From Planctomycetota bacterium (lineage in GTDB: Bacteria; Planctomycetota; Planctomycetia; Pirellulales; UBA7805), in contig QQVP01000110.1 of NCBI GenBank assembly GCA_003389215.1, forward strand, positions 1 to 64,000: DNA of 64,000 bases, read 5' to 3'. Under the pieces are notes generated by a model. It was not told the DNA's origin, made no database searches, and saw nothing but the letters and a program-made list of their open reading frames with translations. A program made the translations under genes and the position numbers. The first letter of the stretch is position 1. The number at the start of each line of letters is the position of its first letter. Shown piece after piece: positions 38,956 to 48,872 of this stretch.

Positions 38956-39657
38956 CTACCACGACTCTGTGCTTGGCAATCGCCGCCGCCAGCCGTAAAG
39001 ACCGAGCCCCAGTAGCGCCAGCGCCGCCATGGCATAGGTCGACGGTTCGGGGACGACGTGGGCCCCGCCGTACTCGATGACCGCGCGACGACTGGGGTTT
39101 CTCAGATTGTTGACGTCGTTCCACTTCAATGGTGGGGTGAACAACCAAGCGACCCCGTAGTCCTCGCCTCCGCCTGGTTGCTGGGTGTGATTGTCGAAGA
39201 TGGCCGGTGCCGAGTAGGTCCACGGTTCCCCCGTCACCCACGTCCAGTTTCCTTCACTCACTTCGTCCGTCGCGCCGATCCAGCCTTGGTCGAAGGCCTT
39301 CTGATGCGGCTCCAGTACGGCCTGACGAACAAACAGCCACTCGCTTGCGCTGGTGAACGTCGCCAGATGACCAAAGCGGCCGTCATGGACTAAGTTCTCT
39401 GCCGTGTCGCGGGCCGTGTGCCAGGTAACGGGGCCCTCGTCGAATTCAATCAGTTGGTACCACTTGTCGTTGCCACCGGAACCGGCCGCCCACTGCTGCG
39501 TTTCCAACACGATAATGCTGGCACTTGCGAGCTGCGAACCGAGCTGCCAGCAAGTGACAGCCAAGAGTGTTGTGACAACCGAGGCGCAGCGCCGACTCCG
39601 TGGCGATGGCCCGCTGAATCGGAACAGGCGAGCGGAGGCGAATGGTAGCGCGTTCAA
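38956..39657 (-). CDS. C-type-lectin-like PEP-CTERM protein
   Basis: 'WHTARDTAENLVHDGRFGHLATFTSASEWLFVRQAV...GWIGATDEVSEGNWTWVTGEPWTY...GEDYGVAW'; C-terminus 'VPEPSTYAMAALALLGLGLYGWRRRLPSTESW'. Confidence 0.85.
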   Translation of the reverse strand: MNALPFASARLFRFSGPSPRSRRCASVVTTLLAVTCWQLGSQLASASIIVLETQQWAAGSGGNDKWYQLIEFDEGPVTWHTARDTAENLVHDGRFGHLATFTSASEWLFVRQAVLEPHQKAFDQGWIGATDEVSEGNWTWVTGEPWTYSAPAIFDNHTQQPGGGEDYGVAWLFTPPLKWNDVNNLRNPSRRAVIEYGGAHVVPEPSTYAMAALALLGLGLYGWRRRLPSTESW

Positions 39658-39876
39658 GGGATCGCTCCTTATGTCTTGGTATGAAAGACGACGTATTTTT
39701 CCGCATTCCCCGGGACCGGGTTGCGTCGCAAATAGAGTGCCTTCGGTGCCGCCGGCCGGGGACTTTTCTGTAAGACACGCTCGGCCCGCGACTTAGTACG
39801 GCCGGCGCGCCTGGACCAACTGTCCGCGTGCGGTCAGCTGCGGCGCGGCCGTGTCCGGCTGCGGTCAAGTCGCCAA

Positions 39877-39904
39877 CGCAACTGTCCGGAATCGGACAGT
39901 TGCG
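39877..39904. promoter_or_regulatory. Perfect 12-bp inverted repeat, candidate operator
   Basis: CGCAACTGTCCG-GAAT-CGGACAGTTGCG; extra CAACTGTCCG half-site at 39817-39826. Confidence 0.45.
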
Positions 39905-40185
39905 CATGGGCCACCCAGAAGCGAACGATGAAGCTCTCACTCCTGCCGTTCGGCGGGCAGACGGCAGTGACGCTCGACGCGGCGCAAGCCCGCGGAACGA
40001 CGTGCCATTAGCGCGCGACAAAGAGAACGCGACCGGGAGAACCAAGGAAAAAAGAAGTGACGACCGGTACGAGGCGGCCCGGCGCGGTATGGCGGTCGCG
40101 CCCTTCGCGTCGTCGAACCGCGCGGCACTTCCGTTCGCGCAACAATCCAACCGCGCAAAAAAACAACCACACGAACCAACCGCGC

Positions 40186-40226
40186 AAAAAAAGACCCTTC
40201 GCAGTCGGGGCAGTAACTGCGAAGGG
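40186..40226 (-). terminator. Rho-independent terminator on the minus strand
   Basis: Minus strand: CCCTTCGCAGT-loop(10)-ACTGCGAAGGG followed by TCTTTTTTT. Confidence 0.75.
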
Positions 40227-40624
40227 AAGCGAGGGCTCTAAGACTTCCCCCGCTGCACATGTGTATTTGTATTCTTTGCGGATGGGCCCCCGAATGCAAG
40301 TGTGGTCGTGGAGAATTCTCTTGCGGCGGTTCGCCGCACCTCGTTCGGCAAGCGAACTCGTCCGCGCGACGTTCCGTCGCCCTGTGTAAAGGAGCCGATT
40401 TTCGCGGGTTTTCGTTCGCTCACGTCCCGCTGCCGGGCCAACTTATACCCCCTGCAAAGCGGACTCATGACGTGCCGAACGTCTTCGTTCGCGGCGCTAA
40501 CGACACCCCCCCTCATCGGCTGGTTCGCCAGGCGGTGAGAGCTGCCTCACCGCAGGCGGCGCGGACTCCGCTCACCGCCCGCCGTCGGCTCCTGGGGCCA
40601 ACCCCAGACAGGCAAGCCCAAGAA

Positions 40625-42223
40625 CTACAACTCGGGAATCGCGGCGTCCGCTTCGACGCGCTCGCCTTCCCAAGTCACCACGCCCGCTTCATACGTCAAC
40701 ACGCGGCCACCGCTGCCGGGAACGGGTCGGGCGTTGCGCTTCGGCAGGTGCGCGCGATGCCGCGCGAGGTCCGCTTGATATTGCGGGTCCGCGGCCAGGT
40801 TCTGCCACTCGTTCGCATCGCGGCGATGATCGTACAGTTCTTCGCTGCCGTCGGCGTAGCGAATGTACCGCCAGTCGCGGCTGCGGACCGAGTGGTTGTC
40901 ATGGTTGTGCGTGGTGATGGCCGGCCACGGTCGCGCCGTCTGCGCATCGCGCAGTTGCGGCATCAGGCTATGACCCTCCAGTCCTTCCCGCGCGGGCAGG
41001 CCGCAGAGTTTGACGAGCGTCGGATAGAGATCCAACAACTCGGCCGGCTCACCACAGCGGGCGGTCTTGGCGACCTGCGGACCGGCGAAGATCAGCGGTA
41101 CCTGCGTCGACTCCTCCCAGAGAGAGTTCTTGCCGGTGATCAGCTTCTCGCCGAGATGAAAACCGTGATCGGACCAGAGCACGACGACCGTGTTGTCGGC
41201 CAACTCGTTTTCCTCCAGCGCCGCCAGAACGCGGCCCACCTGGGAATCCATGAAGCTGACGCAGGCCAGGTACGAGCGAACCAGATTCTTCCACTGGTCC
41301 TCTTCTTCCAGAAAACGGAGTCGCGGCTCGGGCAATTTCCAATGCAGGTACCAGGAAAATCGCGGCGTGTCGTCACGGTCGTCGCGACGGACCTTCGGAA
41401 GCTGGAGGTTCGACGTCGGGTAAAGATCGAACCACTCTTGCGTCGCGTAGAGCGGCACGTGGGGCAGAAAAAACCCGACGGTAAAGAAGAACGGCTGCTC
41501 GTCGTCGCGACGCGCTTCTGACAGGCGTTCGACTGCCCAGCTGGCGACACGCCAGTCGCCCTTCTCCTCATCGCGGTGGGGAAAGGTGCCCCAGTCGACC
41601 AGCGGATGCCGGCTCGGCGTTTTGACGAGCAGCTGTCCGGGACCGCGACCGATGCTCACCGGCGGTCCGTGGCGCGCGAACTCGGCCCGTGTGCGGTCCT
41701 CGCGATAGTGATGCACCTTGCCGGCGGTCAGGGTGCGATAACCATGTCGGGCAAAGTACTGGGTGAGGGTCTCGTGATCCTTGAGCGTGGCCACTTCGCG
41801 CAACCACGGCGAGAGACCGTAGACGCCAGTCGTCGAGGGTCGCAGCCCGGTGAAGATACTGGTCCGCGACGGATTGCAAAGCGGAGCCTGACAGTGGGCG
41901 TTGGTAAACAACGTGCCGCGCGCCGCCAGGGCGTCGATGTGCGGGGTCTTCACCTGCTCATGCCCGCCGAGGCAACCGACCCAATCGTTCAGATCGTCGA
42001 TGCAGATCATGAGCACATTGGGCCGGCGGCCTGCACCCCGTTGGTCAGCGGAGGCTTCTGCCTTGGCCTCACCCGTTACTCCGCCAACCGTCTCGTCGGC
42101 AACCGGCTCGCCATCATCGGCGGCGGCCGAGCCCGCTGTCGTCAGCGTGACGACCGAGAAGATCAGCAGCAGCCGACCTAACGTCGTCGTCGCTGGCTGC
42201 GTGCGTCGTCGTTGCTTCGTCAT
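40625..42223 (-). CDS. Sulfatase (iduronate-2-sulfatase-like)
   Basis: 'RPNVLMICIDDLNDWVGCLGGHEQVKTPHIDALAARGTLFTNAHCQAPLCNPSRTSIFTGLRPSTTGVYG' with C-N-P-S-R sulfatase signature; likely start MTKQRRRTQ after a longer ORF start. Confidence 0.95.
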   Translation of the reverse strand: MTKQRRRTQPATTTLGRLLLIFSVVTLTTAGSAAADDGEPVADETVGGVTGEAKAEASADQRGAGRRPNVLMICIDDLNDWVGCLGGHEQVKTPHIDALAARGTLFTNAHCQAPLCNPSRTSIFTGLRPSTTGVYGLSPWLREVATLKDHETLTQYFARHGYRTLTAGKVHHYREDRTRAEFARHGPPVSIGRGPGQLLVKTPSRHPLVDWGTFPHRDEEKGDWRVASWAVERLSEARRDDEQPFFFTVGFFLPHVPLYATQEWFDLYPTSNLQLPKVRRDDRDDTPRFSWYLHWKLPEPRLRFLEEEDQWKNLVRSYLACVSFMDSQVGRVLAALEENELADNTVVVLWSDHGFHLGEKLITGKNSLWEESTQVPLIFAGPQVAKTARCGEPAELLDLYPTLVKLCGLPAREGLEGHSLMPQLRDAQTARPWPAITTHNHDNHSVRSRDWRYIRYADGSEELYDHRRDANEWQNLAADPQYQADLARHRAHLPKRNARPVPGSGGRVLTYEAGVVTWEGERVEADAAIPEL

Positions 42224-42284
42224 GAGATGCTCCTCCGTAGGACCCTGTACCGCCGTCGCACCTGCGCCGCCGCGGGCGGCCTCG

Positions 42285-43529
42285 CTAATTCGTGAAGCGA
42301 TCGGGCCGCAGCGCCGCAATGTCGAGGCTCGTCTTGCCGGTCAAAATTCCCTCGGCGACCAGCTTACCCGTGATCGGCCCCTGGGTAAGTCCCAGCATAC
42401 CGTGTCCCGAGGCGATCCAGACCTTCGGCGACGTGGGCGTGGGCCCAATCATCGGCACGCCGTCGGGGGCCATTGGTCGCAGATGGCACCAGCGCGACCG
42501 CACGGGGGCCGATTCGATGCCCTCCATGTAACGCCCGGCGCCGACCGACAGCTGGCGAATGCGTGCCGGCAGCTGACGCAGATTGAAGCCACTCAGTTCC
42601 ATGGTTCCGGCCAGCCGCACGAAGTCGTCGATCGGCGTGGCAAAGACCCGCTCCTCGACGAATAAGGTCGGCGCCCGAATGCCGGGCTGGGGCGCTTCGA
42701 TGTCGAGATGGTAGCCCTTGCCGGGCTGGATCGGCAGCCGCAGGTCGAGCTGCCGGGCGAGCCGGGGCGTCCAGGCTCCGCCAGCCACCACGGCACGGTC
42801 GACCTCGAGCTGGTCGTCCGCGGTCGTGATTCGCACCGGGCCACTTCCGTTGGCGAGGACCTGTTTCACCTCGACGTGTTCTCGCAGTTCGACGCCACGC
42901 TCCGCGGCGGCCCGGCTCAGCTCGACGACGAACGTGGCCGGGTTGCAGTAGGCCGATTCGTGGAATTGCACGCCGCCGGCCACCGGGGTCGTGACCGCCG
43001 GCTCCAACTCGCGAACTTCGTCCGCCGAGACCTCGCGCCAGGTGAAGCCAAAGCCCTCGAGCAGCTCGGCTTCGTGAAGCACCTCGGAGAGCGATTTCTT
43101 GCTGAGACAAACTTCCAGGCGGCCGAGGCGATGATAGCCGAAGTCGAAACGGTCCTTGAACTCTTCGAAGAGCTCGAAGCTGGCATGCCCCAACAGGGCG
43201 AGCAGCTCCGTGGCGCGGCGAACCCGCGGCGGCGAACAAGCCTTGTGAAATCGCCACAGCCAGCACATGAGCCCCCAGTCCCAGCGCATGGGAATGTAGA
43301 GCGGGCTGGACCGCTTCATCAGCAGGCTCAGGTTGCGCCAGATGACGCCGGGCTGATTGAGCGGCATATGCCCGGGAGTCAGTTGTCCGGCATTGCCCTG
43401 CGAGCTGCCCGAGCAGATCTTGTTCTGTTCGAGCAGGGTCACGCGGGCGCCCATCTCGGCGAGGTAGTAGGCAGTCGAGACGCCGATGACGCCCCCGCCG
43501 ATGACCACGACCCGCGACTCCGACATCAC
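42285..43529 (-). CDS. FAD-dependent oxidoreductase, DadA/D-amino acid dehydrogenase type
   Basis: 'RVVVIGGGVIGVSTAYYLAEMGARVTLLEQNKICSGSSQGNAGQLTPG', '...GVPMIGPTPTSPKVWIASGHGMLGLTQGPITGKLVAE'. Confidence 0.9.
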   Translation of the reverse strand: MMSESRVVVIGGGVIGVSTAYYLAEMGARVTLLEQNKICSGSSQGNAGQLTPGHMPLNQPGVIWRNLSLLMKRSSPLYIPMRWDWGLMCWLWRFHKACSPPRVRRATELLALLGHASFELFEEFKDRFDFGYHRLGRLEVCLSKKSLSEVLHEAELLEGFGFTWREVSADEVRELEPAVTTPVAGGVQFHESAYCNPATFVVELSRAAAERGVELREHVEVKQVLANGSGPVRITTADDQLEVDRAVVAGGAWTPRLARQLDLRLPIQPGKGYHLDIEAPQPGIRAPTLFVEERVFATPIDDFVRLAGTMELSGFNLRQLPARIRQLSVGAGRYMEGIESAPVRSRWCHLRPMAPDGVPMIGPTPTSPKVWIASGHGMLGLTQGPITGKLVAEGILTGKTSLDIAALRPDRFTN

Positions 43530-43952
43530 ACGCTCCCGAACTCTCCATCACCTCGTACGGAACCGCCCCGCGACGGCCCGACATTGCCAATATAGGCAGT
43601 GTCGTGAAGCCGGAGAATGGTCGGCGGCGCCCGGCCGCGAACGCGTGCCGTTCTCGCTTGACGCGGGGGTGCCGGCGCGATTGTCGGCAACAACTCGAGC
43701 CACGAGCGACGGCAACCGGACCGGTCGTGCCGATTAGTTGACGTTTAGCGATCGCCGCCCGGCGTGGCGGACCGCAAGCCACGAGAACCGGCAGGACCCG
43801 CCTCGCCCAGCGAGAAAAGCGGGCCGCCCCACACGTTCTGGCGGGGCGATCGAGCACACCTTGGCCGGCGAAAGCTAGACTTGCCCGAATACGAAGCCCG
43901 CGGTGGACTCCGAGAATGGGACCCGCTTACGGCGTTTTCCGAGAACTTGCCG

Positions 43953-44768
43953 ATGCCAGCCGATACTTCCAATTTCGCCTGTCCCAGCACCGTCGAGTCG
44001 CTGCTGCATACGATCGACGCGCTCGTTCTGGTCATGGAGCCGGACGGCACGATCGCCGAGGTCAATCGGACCTGCGAGAAGCTGAGTGGCTTTGCCGCCG
44101 ACGAACTGTGTGGTCGCAACGTGGCCAGCGCCCTGTTGACGCAGGATTCGCACGTCGAGTTCATGCAGAACGTGCGTCGCGTGACCAACGGCGAGACGAT
44201 CGATCGCTTTGACGGCTCGCTCCTCACCAAGCGAGGCGACTCGAGCCGCATCCGCTGGACGGGACTGCCGCTTCCCGGCGCCGAATTCGAAAACGACACC
44301 CCCAGCGTGCTGCTGTGTGGCATCGACGTGACCACGGAACATCGGGCCCTGGTGGAGCTGGAAGAGGCCCGCACGATCAACACCGAGCTGCGGCAGGAAG
44401 TGGAACAGCTGAAGACGGTTGTGGAAGAGTCGGCCGAGCAGCCTCGCCAGGAGCGCCGCAGCGACCGCCGCCGCCACTATCCGTTCGAACAGGCGCTCGC
44501 CCCGCTGGTCGACCGACGGATGCCGGCCGAGAGCGATTTCTTCCGGGTCAAGTTCTACAACCTGGGAGCACGCGGCTTTTCTTATCTGAACCGCACGGCG
44601 CCGGCGCATCGGGATGTCGTCGTCTCGCTGGGAAGCGAAGACATGCAACTGATGCTCACCGCTCAAGTCAAGCACGTCACCGATCGAAACACGGTGGAAG
44701 GCAAGACGCTGTTGATCGGTTGTGAGTTTACCGGTCGCATGGCGACGAATAGTCGCGACGAGAAATAG
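43953..44768 (+). CDS. PAS-domain and PilZ-like protein
   Basis: 'VESLLHTIDALVLVMEPDGTIAEVNRTCEKLSGFAADELCGRNV', coiled coil, 'RRSDRRRHYPFEQALAPL...FYNLGARGFSYL'. Confidence 0.75.
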   Translation: MPADTSNFACPSTVESLLHTIDALVLVMEPDGTIAEVNRTCEKLSGFAADELCGRNVASALLTQDSHVEFMQNVRRVTNGETIDRFDGSLLTKRGDSSRIRWTGLPLPGAEFENDTPSVLLCGIDVTTEHRALVELEEARTINTELRQEVEQLKTVVEESAEQPRQERRSDRRRHYPFEQALAPLVDRRMPAESDFFRVKFYNLGARGFSYLNRTAPAHRDVVVSLGSEDMQLMLTAQVKHVTDRNTVEGKTLLIGCEFTGRMATNSRDEK

Positions 44769-44817
44769 GATGCCGACGGCCAGACGAAGGCGGCCCGACG
44801 ACAGTGAGAATCGAACC

Positions 44818-45168
44818 ATGTTCCGATTGACGCCCGCTGCCCCGACCTCCGATTCCCTCGCCAGCGACCGCGACTTGCGACGCGAACCGCGCACCCATGA
44901 TCCCGCCACCGTCGTCTGGCTCGACTCCGGCCACGACGCCGCCGAGCAGGCCGCGACCGGAGACGCCAGCTTCTTGGGCATCGTGCTGCCGCAGGTGGTC
45001 GACGAGTCGCCGAGCGGGATGGCCCTGTTATTCGACTCGTTGCCAAATCTTAACGTCGGCGATCGGGTGCAACTCTCGCAGGACGCGGTCGGCCGTTCGG
45101 CCGTGGTGCGGAACATCGAGCATCTGCCGGAAGGGCAGGTCCGACTCGGTCTCGAGTGGGTCGACTGA
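44818..45168 (+). CDS. PilZ-like protein
   Basis: 'LRREPRTHDPATVVWLD...DESPSGMALLFDSLPNLNVGDRVQL...VVRNIEHLPEGQVRLGLEWVD'. Confidence 0.65.
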   Translation: MFRLTPAAPTSDSLASDRDLRREPRTHDPATVVWLDSGHDAAEQAATGDASFLGIVLPQVVDESPSGMALLFDSLPNLNVGDRVQLSQDAVGRSAVVRNIEHLPEGQVRLGLEWVD

Positions 45169-45528
45169 GCCGGTCTCCAACCCGGGACGGGCGTTCGAAG
45201 GTATCGACGGCATCTGCAGCCCCGCCCCGTTTCTTCAGCAGCCCCGCCCCATTGCTTCAGCGGGCCAACCTACCTTCGTCGTCATTGACAAGCTTGGGAG
45301 TGCGAAGCATCATACTGGGTTTACGCCGATGGCATGGCCCACGATGGGGAATCTGTCGGCGGTGGCGGAACTGCATTGCGGCCTCCTGCGTTCCCGGCGG
45401 GCGACGTCGGGCCTTTGCCAGCGAGCTGCGCGACGATGCGGGCGTGGATGGTTGACGTCTTCGCTCGTGCGAGCCCGTCAGCACTCGCCCCGCCGCTCGA
45501 CTTCTCTTGAGACAGGATTGCAGGTCCT

Positions 45529-47316
45529 TTGACCACGAAGCGCGCGGCGATTCGAGGGGTAATCTTCGGCTGGGTCACCGTGGTGGGCCAGATCCTCATC
45601 GCCTTCGTGGCGACGCCCATCTTCATTCACGAACTGGGGATCGATCGCTACGGAATCTGGACGATCGTGATGTCGTTCACGGCCTGGTACCTGTTGGCCG
45701 ATTTCGGTCTGCGGGGCGCCGCCGTGAAGTACATTTCGCAGCACGAGGCCCTCGAAAATCACGACGCCATCGATGCGGTCATTGTCACGTCGACGGGCGC
45801 TTATCTTGCGTTCAGCGCTTTGCTCATGGCCGTCGGACTGGTCATCGCGTGGCTGTTTCCCGCCTTCTACGAGACGGAGCTGGTTTCGACGACGACCCTT
45901 CGTTGGGTGATTATCTTTGCCACGGCGTCCGTGGTGATCAATTTGCTGGGACAGGTCTTCGACGCCTCGTTGGTCGCCCTGCGCCGCTTCGACCTGCAGA
46001 ACCTGGGAGCGCTCGGGGCCCAACTCGTGCAAGCCTGTCTGATTGTCTATGCCTTGAAAGTCGGCCGCGGACTATTGACGATGTCGGTCATCGTCTTCCT
46101 GGTCGCCGTGGGCACGCTGTGCTTTCGCTTCTTGATGGCTCGGCGGATCCTGCACGGCATCTCGCTGCGGCCGAAGCACTTCGATCGCAACCTGCTCTGG
46201 CGGCTCTGTCATTTCGGTGGACTCAGCTCGATTCAGATCATCGCCCGGCAGGGCGCGACACCGGCGAGCAACATCCTGATCGCGATTGCCTTGGGAACCA
46301 AAGCCGGGCCGCCCAACGTAACGTACTTTTCCATCGCCAGTATGCTCTCCGACTACGGAGCACGACTGGCGACCGGGGTGGCGGGGCCGCTCATGCCCGT
46401 CGCCAGCCAGCTCGATACGCTCGGCCGCGAAAAGATCCTCCGCCGGGCATTTGTCCTCGGCACGAAGACGCTGTTGGCGATGGGCTGCATTATGGCCACG
46501 GTGCTCGTGGCGATCGGCTTCCCGCTGATCGAGTTTTGGATCGACGATCCCACGACGCTGGGAGGCCTTACCAGCAGCGAATTCGCCGGCATGACCTATC
46601 CCTTGCTCTGCATTCTGTTGCCGGCCTATATCTTTCGGATGGTCGGCATGGGTTCGCGCAGCATCCTGATGGGGACGAATCGGATCGAATTTCTCGGCGT
46701 CGTGGGGCTCGTGGAGATCGTGCTGACGCTCGGCATCGGCTCCGTGCTGCTGTGGAGCTTCAAGTGGCCCATCGGCATGGCCATTGGCATCCTCGTCGGG
46801 CAGGCGGTCGGCGGCGGCTTCCTGATTCCACTCGCGGCAGGACGCGCCGTGCGCATCACGCTCGGTGAATTTCTCGCCAAGGTGATCGGCCCCGTGCTGA
46901 CCGCCATCGTGCCCGTCATCGCCGTGGCTTATGGAGTCTGGCTTACGAATCAGTACGGCGGTTGGCTGCAGGCTCAGAACGTCTACCACATCGTCGTGCA
47001 GGCCTTGGCGATTGGCTGTGTCGGTGCCTTGTGTATCTTTCTGATCTGCTTCGATCGCCCCCTGCGGAATGACATTCTGCAATCGTTCATTACGAAGAAC
47101 TTCCTGCTCTCCTCTGTAGGCACTCGCCTCCGCCGACTGCCGGGTGGACAGCGGTTTCTCGAGCCGTTGCTGCATCACACCGGTCGAGGAGACGTGCCGC
47201 CAGAGGACGACGACGACGGTTCCGCAGCGGTGGCCACGGATGGTGACCGCACCGCGGCGGCGACCGATTCGGCGTCCAGCGCAGACGCCTCCGCCGAACC
47301 AAAGCAGGGACGCTGA
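45529..47316 (+). CDS. Oligosaccharide flippase family (Wzx/MATE-like) membrane protein
   Basis: Polytopic; 'FIHELGIDRYGIWTIVMSFTAWYLLADFGLRGAAVKYIS' typical of polysaccharide-export flippases. Confidence 0.85.
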   Translation: MTTKRAAIRGVIFGWVTVVGQILIAFVATPIFIHELGIDRYGIWTIVMSFTAWYLLADFGLRGAAVKYISQHEALENHDAIDAVIVTSTGAYLAFSALLMAVGLVIAWLFPAFYETELVSTTTLRWVIIFATASVVINLLGQVFDASLVALRRFDLQNLGALGAQLVQACLIVYALKVGRGLLTMSVIVFLVAVGTLCFRFLMARRILHGISLRPKHFDRNLLWRLCHFGGLSSIQIIARQGATPASNILIAIALGTKAGPPNVTYFSIASMLSDYGARLATGVAGPLMPVASQLDTLGREKILRRAFVLGTKTLLAMGCIMATVLVAIGFPLIEFWIDDPTTLGGLTSSEFAGMTYPLLCILLPAYIFRMVGMGSRSILMGTNRIEFLGVVGLVEIVLTLGIGSVLLWSFKWPIGMAIGILVGQAVGGGFLIPLAAGRAVRITLGEFLAKVIGPVLTAIVPVIAVAYGVWLTNQYGGWLQAQNVYHIVVQALAIGCVGALCIFLICFDRPLRNDILQSFITKNFLLSSVGTRLRRLPGGQRFLEPLLHHTGRGDVPPEDDDDGSAAVATDGDRTAAATDSASSADASAEPKQGR

Positions 47317-47479
47317 GGCGTACGCCGCTGATCTCGCTTGTTTCGTTGCAGGCCGCCCTGTCGGCCCCATGCGCCGCCTCGTCTGCCGACGAGCCAAAGC
47401 AAAAAGGCGAACCTCGCCCGTGAGGTCCGCCTCTTCGTACTTTCAACAGCGTTGCCTGCAGCGCGGGGCGGTCCGCGTC

Positions 47480-47998
47480 CTATTCGGGAATGATTACGGA
47501 GTCGATCACGTGGATCACCCCGTTGCCACACTCGATATCCGCCTGGACGACGTTAGCGTTGTCGATCTTGACGCCGCCGTCGGCGACGCTGATGGTGACG
47601 TCGCTGCCCTGGACGGTGGTGGCTTTGTCGAGCTTGACCACGTCGGCGGCGGTGACTTTGCCAGGAACGACGTGGTAGGTGAGGATCGCTACCAACTTCG
47701 ACTTGTTCTCCGGCTTGAGCAGCGTTTCGACGGTGCCCTCGGGGAGCTTGGCAAAGGCGTCATCGGTCGGAGCGAAGACGGTAAACGGGCCGTCGCCCTG
47801 AAGGGTGCCGACAAGATCGGCAGCCTGAACGGCGGCGACGAGTGTGCTGAAACTGCCGGCGTCAACCGCCGTGGCAACGATGTCGGGCTTGGCTTCGGCG
47901 TGCTGATCGTTGAGGGGGCACTTGTCGGCTGCCAGAGCAGGAACGGCTACGAGAGAGGCGACGACCGCGAAGGCGGCCAATGTGAGGAAATGTTTCAT
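47480..47998 (-). CDS. Fasciclin (FAS1) domain protein
   Basis: '[56 protein letters not shown]...[16 protein letters not shown]...[14 protein letters not shown]'; signal peptide. Confidence 0.95.
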   Translation of the reverse strand: MKHFLTLAAFAVVASLVAVPALAADKCPLNDQHAEAKPDIVATAVDAGSFSTLVAAVQAADLVGTLQGDGPFTVFAPTDDAFAKLPEGTVETLLKPENKSKLVAILTYHVVPGKVTAADVVKLDKATTVQGSDVTISVADGGVKIDNANVVQADIECGNGVIHVIDSVIIPE

Positions 47999-48282
47999 CG
48001 GTTTAGCCTTACTTTTTTTGTGTTTCGAATTGTTTCTTGTTTACCGGTAGGTGAAAAAGCAACGCCGCTCGGCCGAGTCGTTCTGCTTCTTTCGTTCTTT
48101 AGCGCCCGTCGTCCGATTCGACAAGTTCACCCGGCGATCGGCGCGCTGGACGAAAATGAATGCGTCCGTGAATCGATGCGCTGACGGCGCAGGATGAAAG
48201 GGCGCGGGATCGACGGGACGTCTCCGCGCTTCGCACTTGAAGAAACGAAGAGTGAAGAGCAGAGATAAGCGCCGGCTCGTAT

Positions 48283-48633
48283 CTAAGAACCCGAGGACGC
48301 GGCAGCACGCGCACGCCGCAGAGGCACCGCTAGGGGGCCGCATCGGCCCCCAGTAGCGTGCCGGCAAACTCGTCGAGGTGCTGCAAGTTGTCGCAGTACG
48401 CGGTGCACGGAATCTGCTGCCGAAGACTCTCGTGCAGCGATCTTCCGCCCAGCACGAAAGGCCACCTTGTCGGAAAACTCGAGCAACCCGCTGAGCGGAA
48501 TCCGGCGATGGCCGCCCGGCGTGTATTGGGTGGCGATGGCGCCTCGATCACACCACCGTTTAATCGACGACTCGCTTACGGAAATCGCCCGGGCAACCTG
48601 TTTGGGAGTGAGCAGATCGTTCATCGCTGGCAC
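48283..48633 (-). pseudogene. MerR/excisionase-type HTH protein, probably frameshifted
   Basis: 'MNDLLTPKQVARAISVSESSIKRWCDRGAIATQYTPGGHRRIPLSGLLEFSDK' is coherent; the rest is low-complexity while frame 48330..48551 continues more plausibly 'SLHESLRQQIPCTAYCDNLQHLDEFAGTLLGADAAP'. Confidence 0.5.
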
Positions 48634-48872
48634 CGAAATAGATCGATTTGACCGTTTTTTGTGGATTCCCGCCTGTCGCTAAAACATACCCCTGCTGTCG
48701 GGCCGAACAGGCCAAAATGTATACAACTTTATTGACTGCAAGTAGTTAAGAAAACCACATCGAAAAGAACCAAGAATTTTAGCTGGCGGCCGTTGCCTGG
48801 GGCCCGGGAGATCGGTATAACGGATGTGAACGAATTGACCGTTTTTTAACTCTACCGCTTCGGGAGCCGATC

